Positions 1 to 10,594 of a stretch of 64,000 nt of DNA are shown piece by piece. How positions within the stretch are numbered: position 1 is the stretch's first letter; each line of letters starts with the position of its first letter. The translations under genes were made by a program, and so were the position numbers. The notes under the pieces were generated by a model. The model worked only from the letters and a program-made list of their open reading frames with translations, did no database searches and had not been told where the DNA came from. This DNA comes from Vesta saturnalis (Eukaryota > Arthropoda > Insecta > Coleoptera > Lampyridae), in contig JARFJB010002469.1 in NCBI GenBank assembly GCA_036346205.1, forward strand, positions 124,001-188,000. The letters run 5' to 3'.

Positions 1-1243
1 ATAAACAATAATACAATCCAATTTTCCGCTTAATTCAAATAAAATGTTTCTTAGATAAATAACTTCTTTTGAGGCATCGCTTAGGGCCATATACTCGGCC
101 TCAGTACTTGACAGCGCTATTGTTTTTTGCTTGTAGCTTTTCCAAGAAATTGAGCCGCCAGAAAGTTTAAAAACATACCCCGTATATGACTTTCTGTCTA
201 ATTTATTTGAACCCCAATCTGCGTCAACAAAGCCTTGAATATCTAAATCATCCTTTCTGAATGTTAAACACAAATTTTTTGTTCCTTGTAAGTATCTTAA
301 AACCCGTTTCAAACACTTTAAATGATACTCAGTATAATTATTATTAAATTCGTTAAGAAACTTACACTGTAAGATATGTCTGGACGCGTCAAAACAGCTA
401 AATCCATTAAACTAATCTGCTGAAATAACGAATCATTTCTAGTAATGCTTGACTGACTTTGTTTAAAATCAAAACTTTCTAAAGGTGTATTTACACTCTT
501 ACAATCTAAGTATCATGTTAAATCGATTTAGAATTTGATCGATAAAATTTTCTTGACTCAGATATATCACATTATTGTCAAAATCTCGTATTACTTTCAT
601 ACCTAGACATTGCTTAACATTTCCTAAATCCTTAATTTTAAATTCGTTACTTAACAGTTGTCTCAAATGATCATAATCTTTAGGATCATTAGAAAAAATT
701 AAAAAATCGGCAACATATAGTGCAATAACAGTTATCATATGTTGATTTTTATTAATATATAAACATGGTTTGAAATCCGATCTTCTAAACTTGAGCTTTG
801 TTAAGAAATCATTGACTCTTTGGTACCAAGCCCTAGAAGATTGTTTTAAACCATAAACTGCTTTAAGTAACTTACAAACTTTTGTTTCGTCTCCTTTTGT
901 AACAAAACCTTCAGGTTGCCCCATAAATATATTTTCATTTAAATGACCATCTAAATGCTGTTTTGACATCTAAATGTGTTATATTTAAATCAAGTTTCAA
1001 AGATAATGCAAATAACAATCTCAAACTAGAATACCTGATTACTGGTGCAAAAGTTTCATTATAATCTATACCTGCTTCTTGATTGAAACCTTTTGCTACT
1101 AATCGTGCACGATAACTAATTTTATATTCTTGATCACACTTCTTTTTAAATACCCACTTGCACTCAACCACTTTCACATTAGCTGGAGGATCGACGAGCT
1201 GCCAAGCTTCGTTGTCTTTGAAGGCTTTCATTTCCTCGTTCAT
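1..1243 (-). pseudogene. copia reverse transcriptase and RNase H, frameshifted
   Basis: Two overlapping open frames (935-1243 and 499-969) encode copia RT. The first has AWQLVDPP and the RARLVAKGFNQ block; the second has QPEGF, YGLKQSSRAWY and LYVADFLIF. The frame switches near 960, inside the segment just after DVKTAF. The catalytic YVDD box reads YVAD here, a substitution of the first essential aspartate. Between 1 and about 240 the RNase H domain is visible in translation (VDADWGSNK, SYTGYVFKLSGGSISWKS, ALSSTEAEYMALS) and runs off the window edge. Frameshift plus altered active site indicate a non-functional RT. Confidence 0.88.
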
Positions 1244-1496
1244 AGCTTCTCTCTATCGTTCTGCATCTGGTCTAGACAGCGCGTCCGCCACTGTTGCAGG
1301 AACTTCTTCAATTTTACTCACTTCAGTGCACATGTACGTTACATAATCTTCCAAAATCTTTGGTTTCTTCTCACGTAGTGATCGCCTTACTGGAACTTCC
1401 TCGTGTGTATCGTTTTTAATATCTGACTTTACAAAATCAGGATTTTACGAATGGTCTGACTGTTTATATACGTCTGATTTACTTTCATTTGTACAG

Positions 1497-3599
1497 TCAT
1501 TTTCCCCCACTGGTTCTGGCTGGATTTCTAAGTAAGTATGTGATTGACATGTTCTTATTCTCTTTTTCGATGATGGTGACATCACGACTAGAGAAAACAC
1601 GTTGATTGTCAATATCATATAATCGATAGCCTTTTACATTATCCTGGAAACCGATTAGTATCATTTTTCTAGCCTTTTTATCAAGTTTCGTACGCTTTTC
1701 TTGTGGTATATGGACCATAACCTCACTTCCAAATATTCGTATGTGTGTAATATCTGGTTTTTTATGATACCACATCTCAAAAGGTGTCTTACCTTTTAGT
1801 CCTGATACTGTACTTCTGTTCTTTAAATATACAGCTGTATTAAGTCCCTCTGCCCAATATTTCTTTTCTAAATTGGCATCAAATAGTAAACAACGAGCCT
1901 TTTCCACAATAGTACGTTTCATCCGTTCAACCATGCCATTCTGTTCCGGAGAATATGGATTTGTCCTCTGGTGAATGATACCGAACCTTTTAAATAAATT
2001 TTCAAACTGGTTACTGCAGAATTCGCCACCATTATCTGTCCGCACTATTTTTATTGTTGTATCTGTTTGATTTTCTGTCACTTCTTTAAATTCTCTAAAG
2101 AAATCAAGTGCTTGATCCTTAGATTTCAGAAAATAAACAAAGCACATGCCACTAAAATCGTCCAAAAACAATAAAAAATATTTGTAGCCCCCTATCGACG
2201 GTACGTCCATGGGTCCGCATAAGTCTGCGTGCACTATTTGTAACAAGGAATTTGCACGGCTACCTTTGTTATTGTATGATAATCTGGCTTGTTTTCCTTC
2301 GCAGCAAACTTCACAAATGTTATCACTTTTCAGTTTTAATTCTCTATTAAAACCATTTACCGCACGTAGTTGCATTAATTTTAAGTCATTGTAGTTTAAA
2401 TGTCCGAAACGTCTATGCATTATTTCTGCTGACACTACTAAATTAACTGCACCAGAATTATCCGTTTTATATTTTAATCTATACACATTACCAACAGCTT
2501 CTGCTACACCAACTAATTTTTTATCTTTATTATAACTTTTGCAGCTGTTTGCATTAAAAATAACTCTATTTCCATTTTCTATAAGTCGACTAACTGATAG
2601 TAAATTTGTGGTTATTTTGGGTACATATAAAACTTTTTTAATTACTATATTTTCTTCATAATTATTTACTAAGGTTTTAATAAATATGTCACCCGCACAT
2701 TCAACAGGTAGAGTAGTTTTATTTGCTACCATTATCTGTTTAATGTCTGCGTTGTGATTTATATTTTTTAACCAACAATTTTTTGGGGTTAAATGTTGGC
2801 TTGCACCTGAATCTATATACCACTCATTATCTCTGAACTGTCCACTTAAAAAAACTGCATTAAATGCACTAGGCGTGTCTTGTTTACTATTTTTCTGTTT
2901 TTTGAAATCAGCTGATTTATTCTTTGGACATCTGTTCGTGAAATGACCAACTTCATGACATTTAAAACATCTGATTTCCTTCACTGGTTTTCTGCCACTA
3001 GCGCCATCTTTGGACTGGCCTCTGTAACTTTTCACTGCAAAAGCGCCGCTATTTTTACCACCGCTGCCATCTAGATGCATATCTAGCAACTTAGATTTAA
3101 TGGAATCTGTTTCAATCGCTATTCCAGAATGTTGGATTGCCATTATCATAGGGGAATACTTGTCGGGTAGACCCGCCAAAAGTAATGAACCAATCCAATT
3201 TTCATCTATCTGAAAACCCGTTCTGCGCAGCTTTTGCGCTGTGTCGATTACTTGATTAACGTAATTTTCCATCGAATCGCAATTCTCAAGCCTGAGGGAA
3301 ATTAACGTTCTAAGTAGACATATTCTTCTAGCAAAACCGGAGTCCGCGTACAAAGCTTTTAACTTGTCCCAGAGTTCCTTAGCTGTCTTAGCTTCTTTAA
3401 CGTGAACATACAATGATGTGTCCAGTGTTAATACTAACTTAGCCCTAGCTTTCGCATCTGCGTCAGTGTCTATGTCTATTACTGTTAAACACTTAACTAA
3501 ATCTTCCAACACAAGGAAATTTTCAACGGCCAAAGCCCATTCGTCGTAATTTTCCCGTCCAAGGAGTTTTGGCACGTCCGACATGTAACCGAGTGACAT
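1497..3599 (-). CDS. copia Gag-protease-integrase polyprotein segment
   Basis: A 700-residue open frame starting at the ATG at 3599. Residues 1 to about 170 are a UBN2-type copia Gag. About residues 210-230 hold a CCHC zinc knuckle (CFKCHEVGHFTNRCP). Near residue 265 is the protease motif WYIDSGASQH. Around residues 390-440 is the HHCC integrase zinc finger (HRRFGHLN ... CEVCCEGK). The integrase core then follows with the catalytic triad visible as VHADLCGP, RTDNGGEF and NGMVERMKR. The frame ends soon after integrase, before the RT, whereas copia normally has a single continuous frame, so an in-frame stop or frameshift near 1497 breaks the polyprotein. Family assignment is firm; function of this copy is unlikely. 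Confidence 0.92.
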   Translation of the reverse strand: MSLGYMSDVPKLLGRENYDEWALAVENFLVLEDLVKCLTVIDIDTDADAKARAKLVLTLDTSLYVHVKEAKTAKELWDKLKALYADSGFARRICLLRTLISLRLENCDSMENYVNQVIDTAQKLRRTGFQIDENWIGSLLLAGLPDKYSPMIMAIQHSGIAIETDSIKSKLLDMHLDGSGGKNSGAFAVKSYRGQSKDGASGRKPVKEIRCFKCHEVGHFTNRCPKNKSADFKKQKNSKQDTPSAFNAVFLSGQFRDNEWYIDSGASQHLTPKNCWLKNINHNADIKQIMVANKTTLPVECAGDIFIKTLVNNYEENIVIKKVLYVPKITTNLLSVSRLIENGNRVIFNANSCKSYNKDKKLVGVAEAVGNVYRLKYKTDNSGAVNLVVSAEIMHRRFGHLNYNDLKLMQLRAVNGFNRELKLKSDNICEVCCEGKQARLSYNNKGSRANSLLQIVHADLCGPMDVPSIGGYKYFLLFLDDFSGMCFVYFLKSKDQALDFFREFKEVTENQTDTTIKIVRTDNGGEFCSNQFENLFKRFGIIHQRTNPYSPEQNGMVERMKRTIVEKARCLLFDANLEKKYWAEGLNTAVYLKNRSTVSGLKGKTPFEMWYHKKPDITHIRIFGSEVMVHIPQEKRTKLDKKARKMILIGFQDNVKGYRLYDIDNQRVFSSRDVTIIEKENKNMSITYLLRNPARTSGGK

Positions 3600-3660
3600 T
3601 GTTCACAACACTTTATCCAACACTAAATAAACATTAAAATACGTTACTTGGGCGTAATCC

Positions 3661-3680
3661 TGGCCCATAACCTGTTAGAA
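3661..3680 (-). other. Primer-binding site and LTR junction of the copia element
   Basis: On the minus strand GGTTATGGGCCA lies just 5' of gag. This matches the internal initiator-methionine tRNA segment used as half-tRNA primer by Drosophila copia. The adjoining LTR edge would be TGTTAGAAATTG at 3673 (plus strand), with the canonical TG end. The other LTR border was not located. Confidence 0.6.
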
Positions 3681-4054
3681 ATTGTTTATGATTTTAGTAT
3701 TAAATAAAATAATTGTTATTGTACAAAAACATGTATTAAACTCAGCGCGTCTGCACACAACAACAATGCATTACGACTGACTATAAAAATGGCAGTTACA
3801 AATATTACAGTTCTGTCATAGATGGCGCACTCTATTATTATAACTTTTGTTTTAATACAGACCTGAATCTAACAATATCTACCTGAAATTTCCACAATCA
3901 AAAATTTTCCTTATTAGACAGCTTTGTTATTTGGCCTAATTCTTCGATAGCCTTCGTCGACAACATTATTCTTTTAGTATTCACACTTATTGTTATAGTA
4001 AATTTTTAGATGTTATTTTATGGTATTAAAATACCGTTTTTTTTACACGGCCAC

Positions 4055-4076
4055 TGGACCCATAACCTGTTGAAAT
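4055..4076 (-). other. Second copia-type primer-binding site and LTR edge
   Basis: TGGACCCATAACC at 4055-4067 followed by TGTTGAAATT at 4068 repeats the arrangement at 3661-3680 with small differences. It suggests the remains of a second, related copia copy directly upstream of the first. The segment 3673-4054 would then contain the LTR of the first element. Confidence 0.4.
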
Positions 4077-4292
4077 TATTTCGTTTCCCACGTTTTAAGA
4101 AATAAAGAGCATCACAATCACAAATGTAACAGAATATATTTATTATTACTCAAAAGAAAAAACTTAGGTTACACACCATTTTAATTAGCATTAACTAACC
4201 AACTAAGAAAAATGTAAGCTTCGTTATATTAAGAAAAAGAACAGTGTTGCCACGTCTTGTTTTTAACCTGCAAGACATCAGCATGTTACGGA

Positions 4293-4750
4293 TTACTTTT
4301 TAACAAAACCTGTATCGAGAGTTTTATATCGATTCTCTATCTGTACAACTGAAAATGTATAGTTATTCAGGCACATTTCTTGGTGAATCTGTATCCACGT
4401 GCATTTTTTTGTTTTTATTTTCAAAGTGTGCCCTACTTGGGGGTAATACTCTTGATATAAAGATAGCAAAAGTTTATTTGCATCACGATCCCAAACTTTC
4501 TTGTTTTCTGGAAATAACATTCATTTAATGAGTTCATTTCATATTTATAGTATTAAATTTAAATACCAGTATGTGTGGGCACATTTTCTTTATTGACATT
4601 AGTGGAGGCAGTGGTAAACATTCATCTGTACTCCTCAACGGTGTTGGTATGCGTAATTCACGTGCTTCCTCTGCTGCCGCACCAAAATTCAATAATTTTT
4701 CTTCTTCTACTGCTCGCTTAATATAATCAAATGTAAACTCATCATCTGCA
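4293..4750 (-). pseudogene. Myb/SANT-like DNA-binding protein fragment
   Basis: The exon at 4293-4520 encodes the tryptophan-spaced helix pattern of a Myb/SANT-like domain (VWDRDANKLLLSLYQEY, CTWIQIHQEM, QIENRYKTL). A preceding acceptor (TTATTTCCAG) suggests the exon begins internally. A further open exon at about 4600-4747, after TTTTGCAG, encodes an acidic stretch (DDEFTFDYIKRAVEEEKLL). Such proteins usually travel with PIF/Harbinger transposases as nuclear-import or DNA-binding partners. No DDE gene is adjacent, so this is an orphan fragment. Exon joining is uncertain because the phases I tried do not match cleanly. Confidence 0.5.
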
Positions 4751-4878
4751 AAACAATATTTAGAGTGATTATCAGATTTGAAATTAAATTTACAAGTTTG
4801 TAATAAATTGAGTGCAATGTATAGGATTTAAAGTATGCATTGGCACCATTGTACGAAACAAGGACATAATACACAGCA

Positions 4879-5184
4879 TGTCGGCATGAGCGACGTTCAA
4901 CACGAGTCTTGTTAAACAATAAAGTATTTTGGCAATTTACATGTATATTTAAAAGACGTTATTCCCTAAACTGTGCAACACAACACTTGGCGACAAGGAT
5001 CAAAAAGTAATTAAAAAGAGTATAATTTGAAATCGTGAAGGGATTATCAAAATAAATACAGAAATAAAAATTCAACATGGCAGAATATGAACCGCACCAC
5101 GTTATGGGAACTAGAATAGAGGGTGTGATGGAGCAACACCACGAAAATGACGTTTTGAACAGTATTGTACTGCAAATAAAGTAA
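4879..5184 (+). mobile_element. Possible 5' remnant of another LTR retrotransposon
   Basis: TGTCGGCATGAGC (4879) to ACACAACA (4985) has TG..CA ends and an internal AATAAA. It is followed by TTGGCGACAAGGATC (4987-5001), which looks like a tRNA primer-binding site. An ATG at 5077 then opens 35 codons. The layout LTR-PBS-gag start is suggestive, but the LTR is short and no Gag domain is recognisable. Confidence 0.28.
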
Positions 5185-5331
5185 CAAGAAGCTATTAAGG
5201 TAGCAATGTTAATAGACGGTTTCTATTAAAGCTTGACATTTAAATGAGAGAGACAAAAGTTCTACCCTAGTTGTGTCTCAATTTAGCAGGATGGCCGCAC
5301 AAACGTAAAATATCACCATATATAGGACGTT

Positions 5332-5362
5332 CATTGAGGTAGGAATAGAGGGGAGACGACAT
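5332..5362 (+). repeat. P element left 31-bp terminal inverted repeat
   Basis: Begins CATTGAGGTAGGAATAGAGG. It pairs with 17947-17977 with one C/G mismatch near its inner end. The outer 8 bp (AGGACGTT) is the target duplication. Confidence 0.95.
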
Positions 5363-5469
5363 GTTATCTCGAAAAGCGTCCAAGGGTCGGTCATATTGTT
5401 ACCTGATTTACGTCATTTTCTGGTGTAAAGTTTATAAGTGACATTATTTGTATTTTATAAATAATAGTG

Positions 5470-5972
5470 ATGGCTTGTTGTGCTCTGCGTAGTTGCTCTA
5501 GCAATAATAAAGTGGACAAGAAAAATACAACGGGTATAACGTTTCATAGGTGAGTTCTTATCTATTTCTCTAAAATCATAGGTTACGTAGGCTGTTGCAG
5601 AGCCGTACTTTCAAGAACACTTCGTTTTCATTTATCACTGTTACTGTATTAATTCTAATTTATTGTAGATTTCCCCATAATGATTCTGTCCGTTTGAAGT
5701 CTTGGATAGAATTTGTGAATCGACCAAACTGGAAAATAACAAATCGTAGTGTGTTATGCATTAGACATTTTAAAGAAGAAGATATAGATCGTACATCACA
5801 GTGCCGTGTTAGATTACGACCTAACGCCATACCCACACTTTACGGTGAACCAGTAAGTAGAATGATTACGTTGGTAAATTTTACATGTAAAATATTTCAG
5901 TTATTATCAACTCCCATGAAATGGTCAGCTCTCGATGATCATAATTATTCTGCTGTAATGTTTAATAAACCA
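5470..5972 (+). pseudogene. P transposase N-terminus: THAP DNA-binding exons
   Basis: Exon 1 (ATG at 5470, donor CATAG|GTGAGT at 5549/5550) joins in frame to exon 2 (acceptor TTGTAG at 5668) across the THAP core ITFHR-FPHNDS. The C2CH pattern is visible: MACCALRSCSSN, W near SWIEFVNRP, VLCIRHF, and the closing AIPTLYGEP (the AVPTLF-type box). Exon 2 ends at CCA|GTAAGT (5852) and exon 3 (5901-5972) ends at another CCA|GTAAGT. THAP domains bind the element ends in P transposases. These exons look undamaged; the damage is downstream in the catalytic part. Confidence 0.85.
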
Positions 5973-6189
5973 GTAAGTTTTTTAAATTATTTTTGGTATA
6001 GAAACAGTATAGATTCTAGAATACAGGGTGAGCCAAAAAGAATGGGGTCAATTTGAATTTCCTGCAAATTTGATATTTTACACAGTTTCTAAACTTTAAC
6101 AAAGTTATAAAATGTATTATAAAACCATAAATAATATTCATTTAACGTTTCAGTGTATTTTACTAAAACCATTTTCACAAAAACTTAAG

Positions 6190-6850
6190 CTAGAATGATG
6201 AAATAAATTATAAAATTAATTTTTTTAGAAAAGTCATAATTTAATGACAATTTTGAAGTCAACATATCTTGCTGAATGTTAAGATTAGGTTTATTATAAA
6301 ATATGTTTAAAGCTTCTTTAATACTAAGTTCAGTAGATGTTTTTCCTCTGTCAAAAATTGCAAAGTCTGTATGACTTATAGGATGGTCATTTTCAATAGA
6401 AATATTGCAGAATTAGGTATAGTTTTAGATTTTTATTAAAACGAGGTGTGACACCTAAATGTTGACAATGACGAACAAAGAAGTGACGTTGGGTTTTTTC
6501 CCAAGTAAAGAGCATTACAGCTGTTACATCTAAACTTGTAAATAATGTTCGAAGCTAGATCATCAGGAAATCTATCCTTCACATGAAAGTGAGATCCAAT
6601 TCTTTTTAAAGTTTCAAAGGGAACATGCAAGTCTAAAGTAGGAAAAGCTTTTTTTATCATTTTTCTTAACTTATTACGAATATTATAACTATGTGATCCA
6701 GTAAAAGGAAGCTTGACAAAGATACGTTGTTTATCATTAGTTTGTGAAATTGTAGGTATAAATTTCTTATTAAGAAATGCTCTTATGCAATTATCAATAA
6801 ATCCTTTGATATAGCCATTTTTAATTAATATTAAGCTGTTTGTTCTGAAA
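6190..6850 (-). pseudogene. Penelope-like element 3' fragment with GIY-YIG endonuclease
   Basis: The minus strand from about 6850 reads FVKLPFTGSHSYNIRNKL, then HFHVKDRFPDDLASNIIYKF and RCNSCNALYLGK. This is the linker and GIY-YIG domain of Penelope retroelements. The frame changes near 6490 and then continues as RHFFVRHCQHLGVTPRF and later IKEALNIFYNKPNLN, which ends about 6190. The RT core is missing, as in the usual 5'-truncated copies. Confidence 0.8.
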
Positions 6851-6950
6851 AGAACAGTTCTTGATTAATCTAATTAGGCAGATGAAACAGAATGAATAGA
6901 GATAATGTACAAAATTCGTAAGCGATGTGCCGGCAATGAATTACAGATAT

Positions 6951-6994
6951 CAACAAATTATTGAGGTAGGAATTCCTACCTCAGTGCAACAACC
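6951..6994. other. Candidate P-element excision footprint
   Basis: The 28 bp at 6959-6986 consist of 14 bp of a P left end (ATTGAGGTAGGAA with the first C changed to T) fused to 14 bp of a P right end (TTCCTACCTCA-TG with one mismatch). They form a palindrome centred on GGAATTCC. The flanks CAACAAAT (6951-6958) and CAACAACC (6987-6994) agree at 6 of 8 positions, the P duplication length. P transposase cuts 17 nt inside each end, so donor sites keep trimmed terminal stubs like these. Confidence 0.6.
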
Positions 6995-7161
6995 CAGCCA
7001 ACACATTTTCATCTTTGTTACGTAACACTTACATGTTTTGAATTACATCACACGTTATTTAGACATACTATACTTAGCACATGTAGAGCTCATTTACTTT
7101 CTAATGTCAGCAACATGGTACATTTAAATAATGTTTTCAAGATGTCAAATGTAATATACCC

Positions 7162-7348
7162 TTGATATCACAAAGTTATATGCATGGTAGGTACAGAAAA
7201 CATATAGCAGAGATGTTAAATGTTATGTAAATGGTCTGAGAAACATACTAGTACCATTGATATCACAAAGTTATATGCATGGTAGGTACAGAAAACATAT
7301 AGCAGTGATGTTACATGTTATGTAAATGGTCTGAGAAACGTACTAGTA
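7162..7348. repeat. Two-copy 95-bp tandem repeat
   Basis: TTGATATCACAAAGTTATAT starts at 7162 and again at 7257. The two units differ at only a few positions. Probably a recent local duplication. Confidence 0.85.
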
Positions 7349-7446
7349 ATAAGTACATAGCATTCATGCATTTTTTTTATCGCTGGGCATAAGATTTACA
7401 TAGTAAAAATTATACCTGTAGTTAACTATGCAATTGTACTAGGACT

Positions 7447-7706
7447 TTTGAACAAATTTGGTTTTCCAATAACCATGTACCACAAAAATGCATGATTAGA
7501 ATAGTATTAACTTTAGTTGTTTAAATTAACACAATCCAGTAGATAAATTAGTCATGTTGGAGTGTGACAAATCTTGTACCACATATTTTATTTTTATTAA
7601 TTTTACATTATAGTTAATAAATTCACATAAAATAATGATTCACATTATTATTCTAATCATGCAGTTTTGTAATACATGCTTATTGGAAAACCAAATTTGT
7701 TCAAAA
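7447..7706. repeat. Foldback/MITE with about 57-bp arms
   Basis: TTTTGAACAAATTTGGTTTT at 7447 continues for about 57 bp and recurs inverted at about 7650-7706 with a few mismatches. The 145-bp centre is AT-rich and non-coding. Confidence 0.75.
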
Positions 7707-8212
7707 TTCTTATTATAAAAAAAGTAACAATAGGTACAATTTAGTATTTAAATCCCTGTAGTCAGCGAAAAAGAAATGTAAATTAAATTTACTTCTCTAA
7801 AAATATTTACTTTGATCCACAGTCTGAGGAATACACTGAACTAGATTATACAAGTAGTCATGAACTGTGTGAATATAGTATACATTCAGACATGGATTTT
7901 TTAACTAAATGCCAAATTTAATTTTTTGAAAAATAAATCAATTAAATTTGTGTTTAATCATTGATATGTTGTATTTAATTTTATAAATACGTAAATGTAA
8001 GTAAAGGATTTGATTATTATGGAATAAAAACATGGTAAAACTTCTTTCTTTCTCTATGGTAATTCTTATATAAATTTAGGAAAAAAAACTATTTATATGT
8101 ATACCATATAAATGTATTATTTACTTTTAACACTCAACTAATTACTAGAATATATATATATATATATAAAAATATGTATATAGAAATATCAAACATTAAA
8201 ATATAGTACATA

Positions 8213-10372
8213 TCACGCTGTGTTCTCCTTATTTTTTTTAGTATTGCGATTCAGCCTCTGCTTGGCATGGCGAAACCATTCTGAAGATATATTTTCGAAT
8301 TCGTTTTCTCGCATTTTGTAAGTATTTAGAATTACTCCTAAAATTAATTTAAGGTAGTGAAGCATACATAATAGAATTCAATCTTACCTTTTATACAGAT
8401 GATTGATTTTTTATCACACATCCGGTAGTTCTTGCGCTGGCCCAACCAAGAGCAATTTACAGACATATTATCAGAATAAACTTGTTTAAAGATACGATGC
8501 ATATTTTCTTTTGGACCACTCCCACCGATACTATTTATAAATTTATTCTGAAAAATCATTTTCAAAATAGTATTTTAATTGAACTGTATTAATTCAATTA
8601 TGTATACTATTGGTTAATAAACTTTTTTGTTTATGGAATTATACAGATTCATTAAAATTACTTGCTGAAAAAGGTTTTTACAATGAATTTCAAATACTCA
8701 CAAATAATTTAACATTTTCTTCAAACTGTAATAATTGTTCGAAATTTTCTAATGCTTCCAAATCCTGCACTGGCAAATATTGTTTTAAAACAGCCACAGA
8801 GTCATCAAGACCAGAATCATAACTAGTTCTGTACAAAACTTTATCATGAAGTTCCACCATCTGTGCTTTAATTTCGGATACTGCGTTCCAAATTTTATTT
8901 ATAGTTTGGGAATCTAGAAAACGATACGGTGCCAATACTGTACATGTACATTGTTTGTATTAAATATTTATTGTAAACATCATAAAAGGTCCTGGTACGC
9001 GTTCGTTGCATACCGTCACAAAAAAAGCACTGATTTTTCAAATCAAGTTCAGTTCAGCATTTATACAACCATACAAGTAGGAAATGAAGAGTCAAGTATT
9101 ATTAAAAACGATAATTTGTAATCTACTGCTACTTATTACCATAAAAATTATTTTTGAAATATTTACCACCAAGTCTTTAAATATTTTTTATGATGTTTAA
9201 ATTATTGTAAGAAATCCTTCATATAAATTTATTTGCCTTCTATTGAAAACAAAAACAAAATGATACTACTAACAGAATTATTTTGTTAAACATTTCCGAA
9301 AATTAAGAAAAATGATCTTTACTGCATAGATCTAGTACTTGTTATAATTAAATCAGTATATTGTAATGTATTCCAAAAAACCATTATTGCCTTTGATAGA
9401 TTTTAAATTGTCATGTATGATCAGCAGAATTGGTTACAAGATATTGTTTTGATAACCACTATTAAAAAATGAAATCAAATAAGAGCTAGGAATTAAATTA
9501 TTATAGCATTATTTAGTCACATACCATTCAATGTGAAAGAGGAACCTAATGACAGAGCAGGGGAGGATGTGCTTCTGTGCGATAAACAGTGACAATCAAC
9601 AGATACAGGAGTTGAATTTTGCACACTATAAGCGCTATTAACAATTCCCTTTGGTAAACTATCTAAAATATAAACTTCTGTGTTAGGTATTACTTATATA
9701 TACATGGTATAAACATATTTACCTATTGTGCTATCAGTAACTTCTGCTACAGGTATAACTGAAGATTCAACTTCTTCGAAAATGATCGGCATATTGTTCA
9801 GATCATGTGAGAAAGTGGGTGGAGGACTTACAGCATGCTCTATAAAAATAAAAAAGGAGTGTGGTTTATAAGACAGTATTAAAACAAAGACTCACTCTTT
9901 CTTTTATTACATATGCTATTGTCAGAATCACCAGAATCCCACTCTTCAGCAAAAAAGTGTTTTTTTGGCTTCCTCTTTACTGCTGCTGAAGTTCCACATT
10001 CTTCCGAAGATGAGTACTTATTGTCCTCTGCTTTCTTACGAGCTGTATGTAGTGATTCTAAAATAAACATTAGTGTTTTATTCAATTTTTATAAAAACAA
10101 CCGACGCTCTTACTACAGAAAAATTCAACTGCAACTTTATTTACAGTCCAAGTATCCTTGTTTGGGTCAACTGCTTTAGAAATGTAGGTGCCAACATTCT
10201 TTGCAACAGGCCAGTAGCATAAAGTGTTATTCTGAAAAAGCCATTTGGATGGGATTTCTGACACCACATCATCAGACTGGTTGTGTTCATCGATAAATCT
10301 GACAACTGCATATGGCATTGCCTGCATAAGATCCTCTTCGTTCTCCATATTACAATAACTGGAAATCATCAT
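8213..10372 (-). CDS. DUF4806-family protein, seven exons, apparently intact
   Basis: Exon 1 (ATG at 10372, or the downstream MENEED start at 10348) encodes YAVVRFIDEHN and PSKWLFQNNTLCYWP, the N-terminal block typical of DUF4806 proteins. Further exons follow at about 10063-9900, 9841-9722, 9664-9525 and 8939-8703, the last with LQYLPVQD-type spacing in LPVQDLEALENFEQLL. Exon 6 (about 8559-8391) has the DUF4806 core INSIGGSGPKEN and NCSWLGQR. The last exon (about 8310-8213) ends KKNKENTA before TGA. All borders I checked are GT..AG and no stop interrupts. Function is unknown; a nuclear, DNA-associated role is only a guess. It lies downstream of a transposase-like gene within one insertion, so it may be a transposon-carried companion. 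Confidence 0.72.
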
Positions 10373-10594
10373 TTAAATATTAGTTACGATTTAATTGTAG
10401 CTTTAAATTATCTCAAAAATTAAGGTTTGTAGAACTTTCGATTATTTGATCGCTGCATAAGAATTATGAATCAACTTGCTTACAAAAAATTTATCAAGTT
10501 ACAAAATGTTACAACAGTATGGGATAGATTCAAGATTTTGATAAATAATTTTTTTCATAATCACAATAAGTACTTACAAAATGTTTAATTGTCG

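Larger units (their letters stand above)
1..3672 (-). mobile_element. Ty1/copia LTR retrotransposon, 5' part, truncated by the window edge
   Basis: Reading the minus strand from 3672 down to 1, the order is primer-binding site, gag, zinc knuckle, aspartic protease, integrase, reverse transcriptase and RNase H. Integrase before RT is the diagnostic copia order. The 3' LTR would lie left of the window, so LTR identity and age cannot be judged. The coding region is broken into at least three frames downstream of integrase, so this copy is dead. Confidence 0.93.

Noticed and set aside
5334..5345. TGAGGTAGGA resembles the start of the let-7 microRNA
   Set aside because: It is part of the P inverted repeat; the rest of let-7 and a hairpin precursor are absent.
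7162..7348. Direct repeats as a possible CRISPR-like array
   Set aside because: Only two contiguous 95-bp units without spacers, in a eukaryotic context.
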